Positions 10,336 through 21,229 of a stretch of DNA of 64,000 nt are shown piece by piece (the stretch's first letter is position 1; every line of letters starts with the position of its first letter). Made by a program: the position numbers and the translations under genes. Below the pieces are notes generated by a model. That model saw only the letters and a list, made by a program, of their open reading frames with translations. It searched no databases and was not told where the DNA came from. Source of the DNA: Heliocybe sulcata (lineage: Eukaryota > Basidiomycota > Agaricomycetes > Gloeophyllales > Gloeophyllaceae); NCBI GenBank assembly GCA_004369045.1, contig ML213515.1:849066-913065 (forward strand), in the 5' to 3' direction.

Positions 10336-12903
10336 TGCATAGGTAGTAGTACAGTATCGATAGAACAAGAGCAAGAAGAAGTCAAACGAGAGAGCGGCGC
10401 GATAAAAAGCAGAAGGCTTGGAGTCGCGGATGCAGCCCAGGTGGACACGAGACCGAGAACGTGCAGGCTGTCAGTCCGAGCACGAGACGGGGTCGAGGTC
10501 GCCGAGAGTGTTACGTCTTCGGTGTGTCAGACGTCGGTCGCAGATGCGCGGAGAGCGTCGCGGACGACGACAACGGCCACAGATACAGGCGGGCGCTGCT
10601 GGTTGTCCGAGAAAAGGCGAGCGAGGGTTTTCAACAGGGAGTTGGCCTAAACATTGAACGAGCTTGCTCCTTCCGGCCGACGGCCCGTACCTCAATCATC
10701 TGCTCGCTTATGTAACGGCCACGCGAGCTACCGAATATGGCTGCCGCGTTCCTATAGGTAGGCCCAGGCTCTGCCCGGCGAACCAATAGCCGCGCTCCTG
10801 CAGGACGCGATATTCGATTTGCCTCCGCACAGGGCCTGTTCCTGTGTTACGCCTCGTTTCAGCGGCGAGTCATGTGTGCATGCGCCCTCCCCACCGCCGT
10901 TTCAGCTGTACGTTGTAGCGACCTCAGCCTTTAGGCGAATAAATAGACGAATACGCCGGTCGGCCACCTGACCATGTCGTGTCTAAACGTTGCGCCACAA
11001 CATCAGCCCTGTCGCCGATGCGCGAGGTTCAGCCCAGGAAATCTCCGGGCAACGGTAGTCCGGACGTTGTAATATTGGGACTGATCAGGTCGCGTAGCCA
11101 TCGTAACGCGCTGCGCAGACATGACTCCATATGACGCTTGTGAGCGTCTTCTCTCGATGGGCGTCCGTCGGAACTATCTTAGATCCTGGCGTCGACCGAA
11201 TAGCAGCCTTTCCGACCTGTGCGGCCTCGAGGTAGTTGGTGTTCCAAATGCGAGCTATGTCTTTGTTCTGCGTCACCCAACAGGAGAACTGCCAGGTATG
11301 CTTTTTTTACCGAGACTGCCAGTCCCTTTGTGACAAGAATAAGAACTTACAGACGCTGGCGTACCCATATACAGCCAGTCCCTATTCGTCAATTGGGACC
11401 CAACCATCAAAACGATATTCATTGTGCGTAGAGGCTCGCCTGGAACGCAAGCTCCGTCCGAGGAGCATATGCCTTCCGCACATATCCGAGTGCTAGGACG
11501 AATACGCCCAATATTATTCAGGTACGCGGCGGATGGCACTGGGGACGTGCCACCGTGCACACACCCACCAAGCGTGGAATGCAACTTCCCAGCGTGGTTG
11601 CCAGCCACTCTCGACATTCCGCAATTCCCCGCATCTCTCTGCGAACGGTGTATATTTTTGCTGCAGCCAAAATTCGGAGAACGGGTGAGAGAAGATAGAT
11701 GATCTCGATTGAGATCAGGATCAATGACCGGACGGATGACCCCATTGGACGGGAGAAGCCTCGCCATCCCGAGAGCCGTCGATGCAGGCACGAATAGCGC
11801 TGCAATCCCGCTGCATCTGATTGGACAATGCGCGCAAGTGCTAGCCCGAAGATCATCCAGACTTGGCCAATAGCACAGATCCTCGAGGCTTCCGGGCGTC
11901 TTTATCCAACTCAAGTCACTCCGACTACCAGGGGAATCAGATGGGAGTAGGCTCAATCACTCTCCGCATAGTACCCGTGCATCATCCCGCTACCGCGACG
12001 CCCGTCCTCTATCAGCTCCGAATTCCTTCGGGAGATGCCTTCGCAAGAGTCCTGTGACCGCGGCGAATGAGAAGGCTGCGGCGTTAATGGGCGTATGTGT
12101 CTCCTTGTTTGTCGACCTTGGCAGTCCGAGGCATTCATACATCACCCCGGCCCATCGCAAACTCCAGGGCAGTGCTCTTTAATTAACGCTCGGGAGTCCG
12201 GGGTAAACAGACTCTGAGTAGCTGCGAACAAAGGCGTTCGAAGCTTATTGAAGCTTGTCTCTTCCGAGTAGCATAATCTTGCTTGAGACAAGCTGATAGA
12301 CACCTGTTTGGAATAGCATACGTCGCTCTCGATGCAGAGAAGGCATTCCCTTGAGCCACATCTGCACGGTAAGTGACATAACGTCCAGTCTAGTTTCAGA
12401 GCGGTAATTAACGAAAAAGAGACGTCAACTGAGTATCACGGATCTATATGGTCTGAAATTTCTCGGCGTCTAACCGAGCAGGGCAATAGTTACGGGCTAA
12501 AATTTCACACGTTCATGAGCTATGGCCGTTTAGCATGAAACTCGAAGTGCCTGTCCGCTGTAGTAAAAGCTAACTCTCGCTGTGCAGCGAAGTCGAGTCT
12601 GGCTGACCGTTCGCTATTAACTGATGGACCAAAGCCAGAGCATAACCGACCTTACGCTATGAGCATCTCAATGCTTCATTTGTGTCGAAACTGTCGCTAT
12701 CGAAGAATAAAAGGAGAGTGAAGCAGTGTGGTGTGGCACGGTCACGTGATAAGCGGGCGGCGAAACCGTTCGTCGGAGTTTCTTTTGCCACAACCTCGCA
12801 CCACTCACGTCTTGCCGTCACAAATCCTGCCACTCTTCTCGCACTCACTGACAATCACTGAGTCAACACACATATCCCTGCACTGCACTCCCGTACTTCG
12901 GCC
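10336..12903. other. Intergenic region, about 2.6 kb
   Basis: The long minus-strand frame at 11273-11956 and its overlapping companions lack a recognisable domain, and their composition does not separate them from other frames. I do not call a gene. The right end is the promoter of the F-box-like gene at 12904 and holds a GGTCACGTG E-box near 12740. Confidence 0.5.
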
Positions 12904-14691
12904 ATGGTACGAATGCGCATCAACGGCAGGGAGTTCAACACCTCCGTGCCACGGCCGGTCGACTTACCCCCCGAGTTGCTCGGAGCAATATTCTTATTCC
13001 TGCAGAAAGATGCAATGCGGGACAGCGGATGTTTACCTTACACCTGGACCACTGTCACGCTGGTCAGCAAAGCCTGGCGCGCCGCCGCCCTCCAATACAA
13101 GACGCTATGGACTACAGTATCAGCGTCTGCCAAGAACCCAGATGCCTTAGAATGTTTTCTTGCTCGCTCTATCCAGCAACCCTTGACCATCATCGGGTCT
13201 CTCGCAGGCAAGAAAAGCGCGTCGAACAGCAAGGTACTAGCGGCGCTCGACAGTACCATCGGAAACCTGAAGATCATGCTCGGGAAGGAGAGGCAGAGGT
13301 TCATGAAATCGGAGCGGGAGGAGATGAGGATGGATTTGCGCTACTGGAAGGACGTGAGGAAGAATATGATTAAGGAAGCAAGAGAAAGGGACATGCAAAA
13401 GTGGGCTCTTCTTCGGCAAGAACTCCCCCGCGTGCGCGCGCTCACCTTAGAGATGTCCTCGCGCATTCTGGCTCAAACCAGCCAGAAGGCCCCTGGAGCG
13501 ATCCTGCTGGAAGACCTCACCATCGTGCGCATCGGCAAAGCGGCACTGGGACAGGCCGACTTGTCCCTCTTCGCGTCACCCGTCTTGAACCGCGTACGGC
13601 TGAGCGGCACGGCCTTTAGCTTCGACGAAATAGGCACGCTGATGAGTGCGACGTTGACGGAGCTCCGAATCTTGGGTACAAATACCGTCATGACCACAGG
13701 CGAGGTGATCCATCTGCTGTCGTGCGTTCCCAAGCTGCGGGCTTTCCGGCTTGGGGTAAGAATCCAACGCACAGCGGAGACCATTGGGCTGGTAAAAAGC
13801 GTCACATTGCAAGATCTGCGCATCCTGGAGGTCAGCCCCTGCAGAACCGGGGAAGCCGACTTGTTGGCATTCGTCAGGACTCCCAATATCAAGCATGTAG
13901 AAATTGGTATATATTCGGGTTTCGAGGACGTGGCGGTGGTCCTGAAGCGATACGCCTGCCGCCTCACATCAGTCGATCTGCGTGGATGCACCATCCAAAT
14001 AGTCGACGGTCGGCGCATCTGTGTCGTGTTCGCACCGGAGGCAGCCTCCACATCTGCTGACACGAAGACCGAAGGGATTACTATTGTGTTCAACCATGAA
14101 TACGGAGATGCAGACCTAATCCTGTACCTCCTCAAGCAGCACCTGCGCTCCCTGCTCGAGTCCGTCCAGTACTTGAGCGTTCGAGATGCACACGGGAATG
14201 CGGATTACATGGCGGCGAAGGCGTGGAGAGAGTGCTTTCTCTCGATGCCCCACATCAAAAAGCTACAGCTGTCAGGGCACAGTGCCTCAGTGATACCTAC
14301 AGGCATCGTATATCCAACCCAAATCGACGGGGCTTTGGTGTTCCATTCTCTTTTCCCGGCTCTGGAGTCGCTGGAGCTGGAGAATGTATGGTTCCGAGAG
14401 CCTTCTCCAGTTATTAATGGTTTGGAGACATACTTCTTCGACAGCCTCGTGTCGTCCATCCGTCATCAAAGTCCGGTGGACAGCGCCGAGGGTCTAAATG
14501 TCCTACTGCCGCGAAGAAAATTTTGTCACTGTTGCGTCAACAATCAACTGAAGCGCTTGACCGTAAGGAGGGCAACCAATCTCTACGAGGACGACGTCGA
14601 CCTCCTCATGTCCATCGTGCCCGCAGTGATGTGGGATCGGCTTGAGAGAACGAGATTACACAGATGGGACGGCCCGGAGGAGGAGGATTAG
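12904..14691 (+). CDS. F-box-like / leucine-rich-like protein 1
   Basis: A single exon encodes 595 residues. The start ATG sits in a good context (GGCCATGG). Residues about 18-65 form an F-box-like domain (PF12937 type): VDLPPELLGAIF, then VTLVSKAWRAAALQYKTLW. A charged coiled-coil segment follows at about residues 105-175, then irregular leucine-rich-like repeats with the recurring pattern of a strand and LRxLxL/LTELRIL. The tail is short and acidic (GPEEED). F-box proteins bind Skp1 in SCF ubiquitin ligases and choose substrates through the C-terminal part; this follows from the family and is not shown here. The domain order F-box, coiled coil, LRR-like repeats, acidic tail is the same as in the genes at 16793 and 22864, so they are diverged paralogs. 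No intron is needed. Confidence 0.82.
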   Translation: MVRMRINGREFNTSVPRPVDLPPELLGAIFLFLQKDAMRDSGCLPYTWTTVTLVSKAWRAAALQYKTLWTTVSASAKNPDALECFLARSIQQPLTIIGSLAGKKSASNSKVLAALDSTIGNLKIMLGKERQRFMKSEREEMRMDLRYWKDVRKNMIKEARERDMQKWALLRQELPRVRALTLEMSSRILAQTSQKAPGAILLEDLTIVRIGKAALGQADLSLFASPVLNRVRLSGTAFSFDEIGTLMSATLTELRILGTNTVMTTGEVIHLLSCVPKLRAFRLGVRIQRTAETIGLVKSVTLQDLRILEVSPCRTGEADLLAFVRTPNIKHVEIGIYSGFEDVAVVLKRYACRLTSVDLRGCTIQIVDGRRICVVFAPEAASTSADTKTEGITIVFNHEYGDADLILYLLKQHLRSLLESVQYLSVRDAHGNADYMAAKAWRECFLSMPHIKKLQLSGHSASVIPTGIVYPTQIDGALVFHSLFPALESLELENVWFREPSPVINGLETYFFDSLVSSIRHQSPVDSAEGLNVLLPRRKFCHCCVNNQLKRLTVRRATNLYEDDVDLLMSIVPAVMWDRLERTRLHRWDGPEEED

Positions 14692-16792
14692 AGCACGGAG
14701 AATGATGGGGAGCGACCACAGAAAGAAGCTTGCAGTGGTTACAGGAAGGACGAACTGGAGGGAATATCAGAAGTCAGCGCTACAGCGCTAGCATCAACGT
14801 TGACTCAACGGTTCCATTGATGTGTAATAGCTGCTGAAGGAAATTTAATCACGTAGGCGCATCTGGGTTACCCATTACTGCACAAGCCTCATGCGAAACG
14901 CTGTAGTTAGGGATAGATATGCAGGCCGCTAAAATGAGGAAGCATTCGCGGCTCTTTCCGAGCTCAGAGCTGGCCATTGGGTCCCTACAGATAGCCTGAG
15001 ATGACCGCGACAGCAGTCTTCGGACAGCACGCATACTACACGAAATGTCGACGCTCTCATCCCTGGTCCGACTATAGCTAATGACGCTGGAAGCTGAGTG
15101 CTGAGCGCTAAGCCTCCGAAAGTCGAAGAGCGACGCCTTAACTAACGTCAGTTTAGGGGGTAAAGTGTGACTGTAACTCTTAGATGAAATCGTGCTTCAT
15201 GGCAATCTGCTATGCCCGATGTGTTACTTGGGCTGCCTCATATCCCTGTGCTACTTGTGTCACATCCATGAGGCCTTCAGTCGCGAATTGAACTACTAGT
15301 CATGGTTTGGGCTCCCTCCTATTAGACAGTCGGAGTGGTGAACTCCGTCCTTATGCGAAGCTCTCTTCAAGGCGTCTGCTTAAGACATCACCCAGACTGC
15401 GTAGCCTCGTAGGTGTATCGCGCTTCCAAAAGGTATGTTAGAATTCTAGTGAGGAAATAAAGTAAAGTGTTGCCAGTCAATCATCACATCATTGTCTTTG
15501 TGCTTGGCTGATGTGAACCGGAAGTCTTTTGCAACGGAACCGGTGTCTGGAGAATCGTGGCTATCAACATTACTGGCGATGCATATGGCCGTCTTGTACG
15601 TCCTCATGTTAATATGTTGTCCCGCTGCTGGTAAAAGCTTTGAAAACAACTGAAGAGCACCATCGACCAGATGTGGAGATTATCCTCACCAGATGGACTC
15701 TAGTTGTCTCTCTCAGCGCTTCGACTAGGACTTCCTCCCAGTGGACGGTCAGCGAACTCTAGCGGAGACGGGCGAGACTCACATCGCAGCTCGGTGCCGT
15801 CGCACAACGCACCTCAGTCAGCTCCGTGAGTGTATCTCGTAACGTTGCGAAAGGATTCCAGCCAGCGCACGGCTGAGAACACAACTTGCGGCATCTGCGG
15901 CCTGTGCAGCGTAGGTGCGACACATCTTGTCCGCCGAGATATTGTTGTTTGTGTTGCTCTCATTGAGATGCGGCAGGCATTGGTGCAGAACTAATCTTTC
16001 GTCAAATACTCAGCAGAAAGGATACTTATTGCACTCTGCTTGGATATGTTACACCTTGATCTGCAGCACGAGCGGCGGGTCAGTTGCAATCTTACATTAG
16101 AAGCTTAAGGCGGCCGGCCCAGGTGGGCATACCCTCCGTTGACCCGCAGAACTGCAGTCGAAATTTCAGCCTCTGTCTCCGCGTCACTTCGATCTTTGCA
16201 TAGCACATTCTTCATTCCTCGTTTTATTTGCATATTTGTCCTGCGCGCTATATTTCTAAGCCTGCGCCTGTCAACACTGAACTCCGAGTAGCAGTGCAGT
16301 TATATAGCAGTCGCTGCAGGCCAGTAGCAAATGGGAGAGATTGGATACCATCGAAGGAATACAGGGGGCATTAGGTAGAGCAGGAGCTCTACCGACGCGC
16401 GGGTGGCACGAACAAGCGGAGCTCGAAATGGACAATGAGAATGGACGCGTACCACGTGACCGTGATCCCAGCATTTGAGCGGCGTCGCAATCTGACCGCC
16501 ACCTTCACCACTACCCCCGCCATCTTCGCTGCTCGCTCATCACCTTGCTTCAGACAATTTCTCGTCATTAAGCGAATATATCTTACTGCCGACCATGTCA
16601 TACATGTGAGTCTCCGCATCCTGGCTCAGTGCCACAGTTCTAACTGCCACCATCGTCGCCGATTCGCATTGTCACTAGAAACATCACCTCCAAAGATTAC
16701 CTTCTAGTCAAAAGGCCTCGTTACTCCGCCGCACTACCTACCAAGTGAGTCGTCTGCCATATTGGACCGTGCCACAGCTCTGACTGTCGCCG
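14692..16792. other. Intergenic region with duplicated promoter module
   Basis: No gene is supported at 14.7-15.4 kb. About 15443-16080 is related both to 21780-22200 (upstream of the 22864 paralog) and to 30757-31290 (far side of the ICMT gene). From about 16450 the sequence becomes almost identical to the upstream region of the 22864 gene. A CACGTG E-box lies at 16453-16458. Confidence 0.65.
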
Positions 16793-17686
16793 ATGTGGCC
16801 GCTTAGCCCCGTTGTCAGCGACGTCGCCCTCCCTCTAATCCAGTCGAAGAGGACGTCCCGCGAAATCATCGCTAAAATCACCGCCTACGTCGTTGCGGGG
16901 TCGGATAACCAAGAAAAGGCGGTCCTCTCGATGGCGCAGATATGTAAGACGTGGCGGGAGACGCTCATCGATAATCCGAGGATATGGGCCAGGGTTGGAT
17001 TGACAGCGAGCTTCGACGCTCTCCAAGAGACCCTGCTGCGCGCCAAGCGGGTTCCGTTGACCATCACCGGGTCGATCACGCCCAAGCCACTCGAGGAATC
17101 CACGATAGAAGCCCTGAACCAGGAGCTAGCGACGTTTGAAGAATACCTCGAGGTACTGGAGAGGAAGCTCGAGCTCTCGGGGGAGCAGTTGAGGGTCTTG
17201 GGAAAGTTGCGAATGCGAGAGTGGCGGATCTTCGAAGAGGAGGACAGACTCTGTAGGCAGGCGGACCTGGAGCGGGACCAGAGCTTCCACAAGTTAGCGC
17301 TCATACGCCGTCACCTCCACCACACTCAGTCTCTTCACCTCACGATATCATCCACGATCCTGGCGAAGATCGGGCGGACGGATACGCCCAAGGCGATGAT
17401 GCTCGAGGACCTGCAGATCAGGCAGGTGGACTGCGACGGATCCGTCGATCTCTCGCGGCTCGCATCCCCCGTCCTCCGCCGCCTGAAGGTTTCCGGGTTC
17501 CGGTCGTTCGACGACTTTGGCATGCTGGCTTGCTCGATGTTGAGGGAGCTGGATATTAGCAACGTCCATGCGGCCTCAACGACCGGAGCGATCATCGAGC
17601 TGCTGTCTAGGACACCTCTTCTGGAGACTCTGAAGTTGAGCGTCTCACTTCGGCAGACACAGGAGAGCAACTCGCTCATCAAGGTC
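16527..17686. repeat. Identical tract, copy A (partner 22598-23757)
   Basis: Reading both copies side by side I find no mismatch over about 1,160 bases, from just after a T/G difference at 16526 / 22597 to an A/G difference at 17687 / 23758. Outside this tract substitutions are frequent. It covers 270 bases of leader and the first 298 codons. Confidence 0.85.
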
Positions 17687-18640
17687 ATCGCCTTACCGGT
17701 CCTACGTCGGTTGACCCTTCTTGTCAGTAACGTCGGCGAGGCGGACATCCTTACCTTCGTACGCGCCCCAGCTCTCGAGCTCGCGTACATTCATGTTTGC
17801 TGGTCTGCCAAGGTGTCGAAGGTAATCGAAGTCGTCGGGAGGGCGATCGATACCCTTTCGCCGAAGACGTTCCGGGGCTGCACGGTCCGCGGATCGGGTA
17901 TAGAGATGACCGAGTTCATGCTCACATCAGAGACAGCTGCCGTGAAGGCCCCATCTCCAGGTGAGGGCATACATCTAGTGATGGAGGGCTACTACTGGAA
18001 AGACGAAGACGTGGTGGTCGACCTCTTCCGCCACCAGTTCCAGCCCACTCTCTCCGATATTCGATGTCTGAGCATCCAGAACGGACGGGCACGCACAGAA
18101 GAGGCTGTCGAGACATGGAAAGCGTTCTTCCTCGCGATGCCTGCTATCAAGCAGCTACACCTGTCAGGCACCACATCGACACTCCCGACGGGCCTCGTAT
18201 ACCGTGACTTACATGATGGGCATGTGTGCTGGCCGTCGCTCTTCCCTCGGCTGTTATCGGTCGAGTTTGAGGCGGTCTGGTTCCGGAAGTCCTCCGCTGG
18301 TCGTGGCCAAGACCAGGGCAATTTCTTCCGCCGCCTTACGAAGTCATTTGAGCGGCAAATCCAGGGAGACTTCAACAATGAGGATGGCTCCATAGGTCTG
18401 ATAAGATCCTGTCAGCGCTCGAGCGACCTCGAAAACACTAACAGCCTTACCATCACAAAGTGTATCAATATCTTCCAGGAAGATATTATGTTCCTCGATG
18501 AGCTGTTCGCCTACGGAATGTTCCCTAGAGTCTCCTGGGACGGGCGCGAGCAGGAAGAGGGGCCGAGGGAGATAGCAGAAGGATGTCAGGAATATGAGGA
18601 TGAAGATGAAGGCGAAGGCGAGTGGGAGGAAGCGTACTGA
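16793..18640 (+). CDS. F-box-like / leucine-rich-like protein 2A
   Basis: A single exon encodes 615 residues. The F-box-like domain is at about residues 20-72 (REIIAKITAYVV, then MAQICKTWRETLIDNPRIW). A strong coiled coil follows at about 100-170, rich in E, L and R. From about residue 175 the protein has irregular leucine-rich-like repeats (LRRLKVSGF, LRELDISNV, LETLKLSV) and it ends in a very acidic tail. It probably acts as a substrate adaptor of an SCF ubiquitin ligase; this is family inference. Residues 1-298 are identical to the paralog at 22864, whereas roughly one residue in five to six differs after that. The leader has several possible 5' UTR introns (GTGAGT at about 16606 and 16746) but none would add coding sequence in frame. 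Confidence 0.85.
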   Translation: MWPLSPVVSDVALPLIQSKRTSREIIAKITAYVVAGSDNQEKAVLSMAQICKTWRETLIDNPRIWARVGLTASFDALQETLLRAKRVPLTITGSITPKPLEESTIEALNQELATFEEYLEVLERKLELSGEQLRVLGKLRMREWRIFEEEDRLCRQADLERDQSFHKLALIRRHLHHTQSLHLTISSTILAKIGRTDTPKAMMLEDLQIRQVDCDGSVDLSRLASPVLRRLKVSGFRSFDDFGMLACSMLRELDISNVHAASTTGAIIELLSRTPLLETLKLSVSLRQTQESNSLIKVIALPVLRRLTLLVSNVGEADILTFVRAPALELAYIHVCWSAKVSKVIEVVGRAIDTLSPKTFRGCTVRGSGIEMTEFMLTSETAAVKAPSPGEGIHLVMEGYYWKDEDVVVDLFRHQFQPTLSDIRCLSIQNGRARTEEAVETWKAFFLAMPAIKQLHLSGTTSTLPTGLVYRDLHDGHVCWPSLFPRLLSVEFEAVWFRKSSAGRGQDQGNFFRRLTKSFERQIQGDFNNEDGSIGLIRSCQRSSDLENTNSLTITKCINIFQEDIMFLDELFAYGMFPRVSWDGREQEEGPREIAEGCQEYEDEDEGEGEWEEAY

Positions 18641-19735
18641 GACCTCTGAGGACAGATCGGCAAGCAGTCGGCTGCGCCGGGAGATTGGTCTGCAGCCCTA
18701 GACGACAGAGAGGTGCGGGATATGTGCATGGCTGCCTGAGCTTACCGCCAAAGAGGATTCGATGAAATGTAGTATGCAATTTTGTGTCATGAACGAAAGT
18801 GTTTCCTTACATGCTGCGTGCTGTGAACCTAGTGCAAAGCGCACTATAGACCCCTAATAACCAGAACACAGACAGCATAGGCGCGACGGGAGACGTACTG
18901 GACTGTCGCAGGGTACAAGTATCGAGCTTGCCGAGGAAAAAAAGGATGCGACGACCATTAGCCACAAATAAACATCAAATAGCCGCAAAGTTGCGAGAGC
19001 CACACGCCGCACTCTCCAAGGGCGTACGTTTGGCACAGCGCATCGCCCGCCTCTGAGTTCTTGCCGTACTAAGGCTGGTATCCCTGGCCAGTCACTCCTT
19101 GACTTTGCCAGCAACGGGATCCTTAATTGAAGCAAACCAGCCTGTCAGTAACCGTGCGTCTCTTGCATGGTTGTGAACCTGGACTCGCTGGTTGTTACAA
19201 TTCCGCGGTCCATCCGTACATGTACTACACACAAAGTACCCTTGCAATATACATATGTCGTCTGCATTCCTGCTAAGTAGCAAAATATTTCACACACGAA
19301 AAGGTGGTATATTCATTCCGAGAACAAGCGAATATTGCGCGAGATGGACACATCGAGCACTTTGATGCTATAGGCGACAGGATTGAACAAGAGATGCTCA
19401 CTTGTCGGGGCCAGGTGTGGCTTGTGGCTGAGTCGCGTGTAGAAAGTTTCGCGTGAAGAAACAAACATGACCAATCTGACGCGCAACAAAATGCGCCACT
19501 TCTTCATTCTAGCCACTTCAGACCGTCCCTCTGAGTCTGCTCTCTGCTACGCTCAACGCGCAATACCCGCACATTATCTCACTGCTTGAGCGACATCCAG
19601 CATATCACATTTAAAGAAACTCCGAGTCGGTAAGGAGTCTTTCTATGTGTCGTGGTGCGTAGCCTGATTGACGTGCCACATACCTTTTCGTTACAAGCCT
19701 GCGAATTCAACCCACAACTCCATATCATAATCGTT
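18641..19735. other. Intergenic region
   Basis: The left part, to about 19070, is the 3' flank shared with the second duplication unit, including a stretch GCCACAAATAAACATCAAAT found in both. The rest is the leader of the F-box-like gene at 19736. No further gene is seen. Confidence 0.6.
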
Positions 19736-21229
19736 ATGCGCATCATCGACCTCCCGGTAGAAATCCTTTCCTCAATTTTGAAGACCTACATCACCTCTGC
19801 CATACCGACCGATAGCTCCGCGGCTCCCCCACATCCCTCTGGTCCATACGAGTGCATGAAGTTGGAGGTGGTTTGCCGGAAGTTCAAGGACGTCCTGAAT
19901 AGCGATCAGTCAGGATCTATCTGGAGTAACGTCATCATAACATCCGACATTCGTGCCACGGCTGCCATCCTCCAGCGCACCAAACAAGCACCCCTCTTAA
20001 TCACGGGGAATTTGTGGGGCGAGCAGCCGTTCGCGACAATGAAAAATATTCATATGCTCCAAGCCGTCTCACGGCGAATCGTATCGCTCAACATGACCAC
20101 GTCAAGAGCCGCTCTCCGTCTGTGGCACCCCGCGACGGCGCTGGACAGCCTGGAGGTCCTGAAAATCGCTCGAGTCGCCGGTGGCCCACTCCAAAGCGAC
20201 GAAGACCTGCTTCTGACGCGGTTCAAGGCCCCGAAGCTCAAGAAGCTAGAGCTCACCAATTTCACCTGGTCAACGATCGAACCGCTGTTGAGGGGCGACG
20301 TGGAGTGGCTAATGCTGAGAGGAACAATGATGATACCGACAGCTGCATTCTTACAGGCGCTGAATAAGATGCCGAAGCTGCAGGTCTTACAGGTCGAGTG
20401 CATGATGACCACGACTTCGGATGCACGCCCCGCCTATGTCTTCCTTCCCCACCTTCACTGGATTTCAGGTATAATTGGGCATGCAGAGGATGCTGCGTAC
20501 CTCACGTTTATCCACGCACCGGACCTGCGTAACATTGCTATCACCATCGCGCACGAGAACGACGTCGTTCACAAGATGGTCCTGACCATACTGGATCAGA
20601 TGCTAACCTCCATAACCACCAAATCTCCAATACGCTGCGCTGGATTTGCCGTTCCATTTCCCAAGGGAATACACTTGGTCCTAACAGAGGGCAAAATCGC
20701 CTCGTTCCGGGACCTGATCGTGCTCCAGTTCGCGGTCTACACCAACAGGCAGTCAACTACTCTTGGGACAATCGGCCAAGCCTTTGAGCGCACCCTGCAG
20801 AACATCAAGGTGGTGTCCATCCTTGACGGAGAGGTGTGCAGTGGTGATACTGAGGATTCGACAAGGGAATGGGCTAGGTTTTTCAGACGGATGCCGAATG
20901 TGAGGACGTTGCGCGTCCGAGCCGGAGGCGTGAATGCGCTGCGCGGTGGTCTTGACTATGCCCAGGAAGATGGCACGTACGGTCTTATCTTCCCGAAACT
21001 GGAGAAGATCCAGCTGGAGTGCGTCAGGTTCAGACCTTCTGAACAAGGCAAGAAGGCCTTCATCGAAGTCTTGATGAGATCGTTAGCCCGTCACGACATC
21101 GCGCGACAATCGCACAACCTCACCATACTCAATGCGATCCATTTCTATCGCAAGGACTTCGATGCTTTGAAGGACCTAGGCCTCCAGGTCAAATGGGATG
21201 AAATTCAATGCGATGCAGATGGAATATGA
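19736..21229 (+). CDS. F-box-like / leucine-rich-like protein 3
   Basis: A single exon encodes 497 residues from the ATG at 19736. The open frame extends upstream only through a GTG. It opens directly with the F-box-like core (MRIIDLPVEILSSIL, then LEVVCRKFKDVLNSDQSGSI), followed by the recurring WSNVIITSD and the LLITGN motif also seen as LTITGS in the 16793 and 22864 proteins. Unlike those, it has no long coiled coil between the F-box and the leucine-rich-like repeats, and it lacks the acidic tail. It lies between the two copies of the segmental duplication but is clearly diverged from them. Role as SCF adaptor is inferred from family. Confidence 0.8.
   Translation: MRIIDLPVEILSSILKTYITSAIPTDSSAAPPHPSGPYECMKLEVVCRKFKDVLNSDQSGSIWSNVIITSDIRATAAILQRTKQAPLLITGNLWGEQPFATMKNIHMLQAVSRRIVSLNMTTSRAALRLWHPATALDSLEVLKIARVAGGPLQSDEDLLLTRFKAPKLKKLELTNFTWSTIEPLLRGDVEWLMLRGTMMIPTAAFLQALNKMPKLQVLQVECMMTTTSDARPAYVFLPHLHWISGIIGHAEDAAYLTFIHAPDLRNIAITIAHENDVVHKMVLTILDQMLTSITTKSPIRCAGFAVPFPKGIHLVLTEGKIASFRDLIVLQFAVYTNRQSTTLGTIGQAFERTLQNIKVVSILDGEVCSGDTEDSTREWARFFRRMPNVRTLRVRAGGVNALRGGLDYAQEDGTYGLIFPKLEKIQLECVRFRPSEQGKKAFIEVLMRSLARHDIARQSHNLTILNAIHFYRKDFDALKDLGLQVKWDEIQCDADGI

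Larger units (their letters stand above)
15690..19070 (+). repeat. Segmental duplication unit A (with 21780-25140)
   Basis: The unit spans the F-box-like gene at 16793 with about 1.1 kb upstream and 0.4 kb downstream. Similarity begins near CACCAGATGGA and ends near TCTGAGTTCTTGCC in both copies. The two units lie 6.07 kb apart in the same orientation, with an unrelated-looking F-box-like gene between them. Identity is moderate at both ends and complete in the middle. Confidence 0.85.

Noticed and set aside
11273-11956. 227-codon minus-strand open frame between the regulator and the first F-box-like gene
   Set aside because: No recognisable domain, composition like neighbouring frames, and competing frames of similar quality on both strands.
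16389-16619. 76-codon minus-strand frame also present at 22430-22690
   Set aside because: Its conservation is explained by the identical DNA tract; it is antisense to the gene leader and has no domain.
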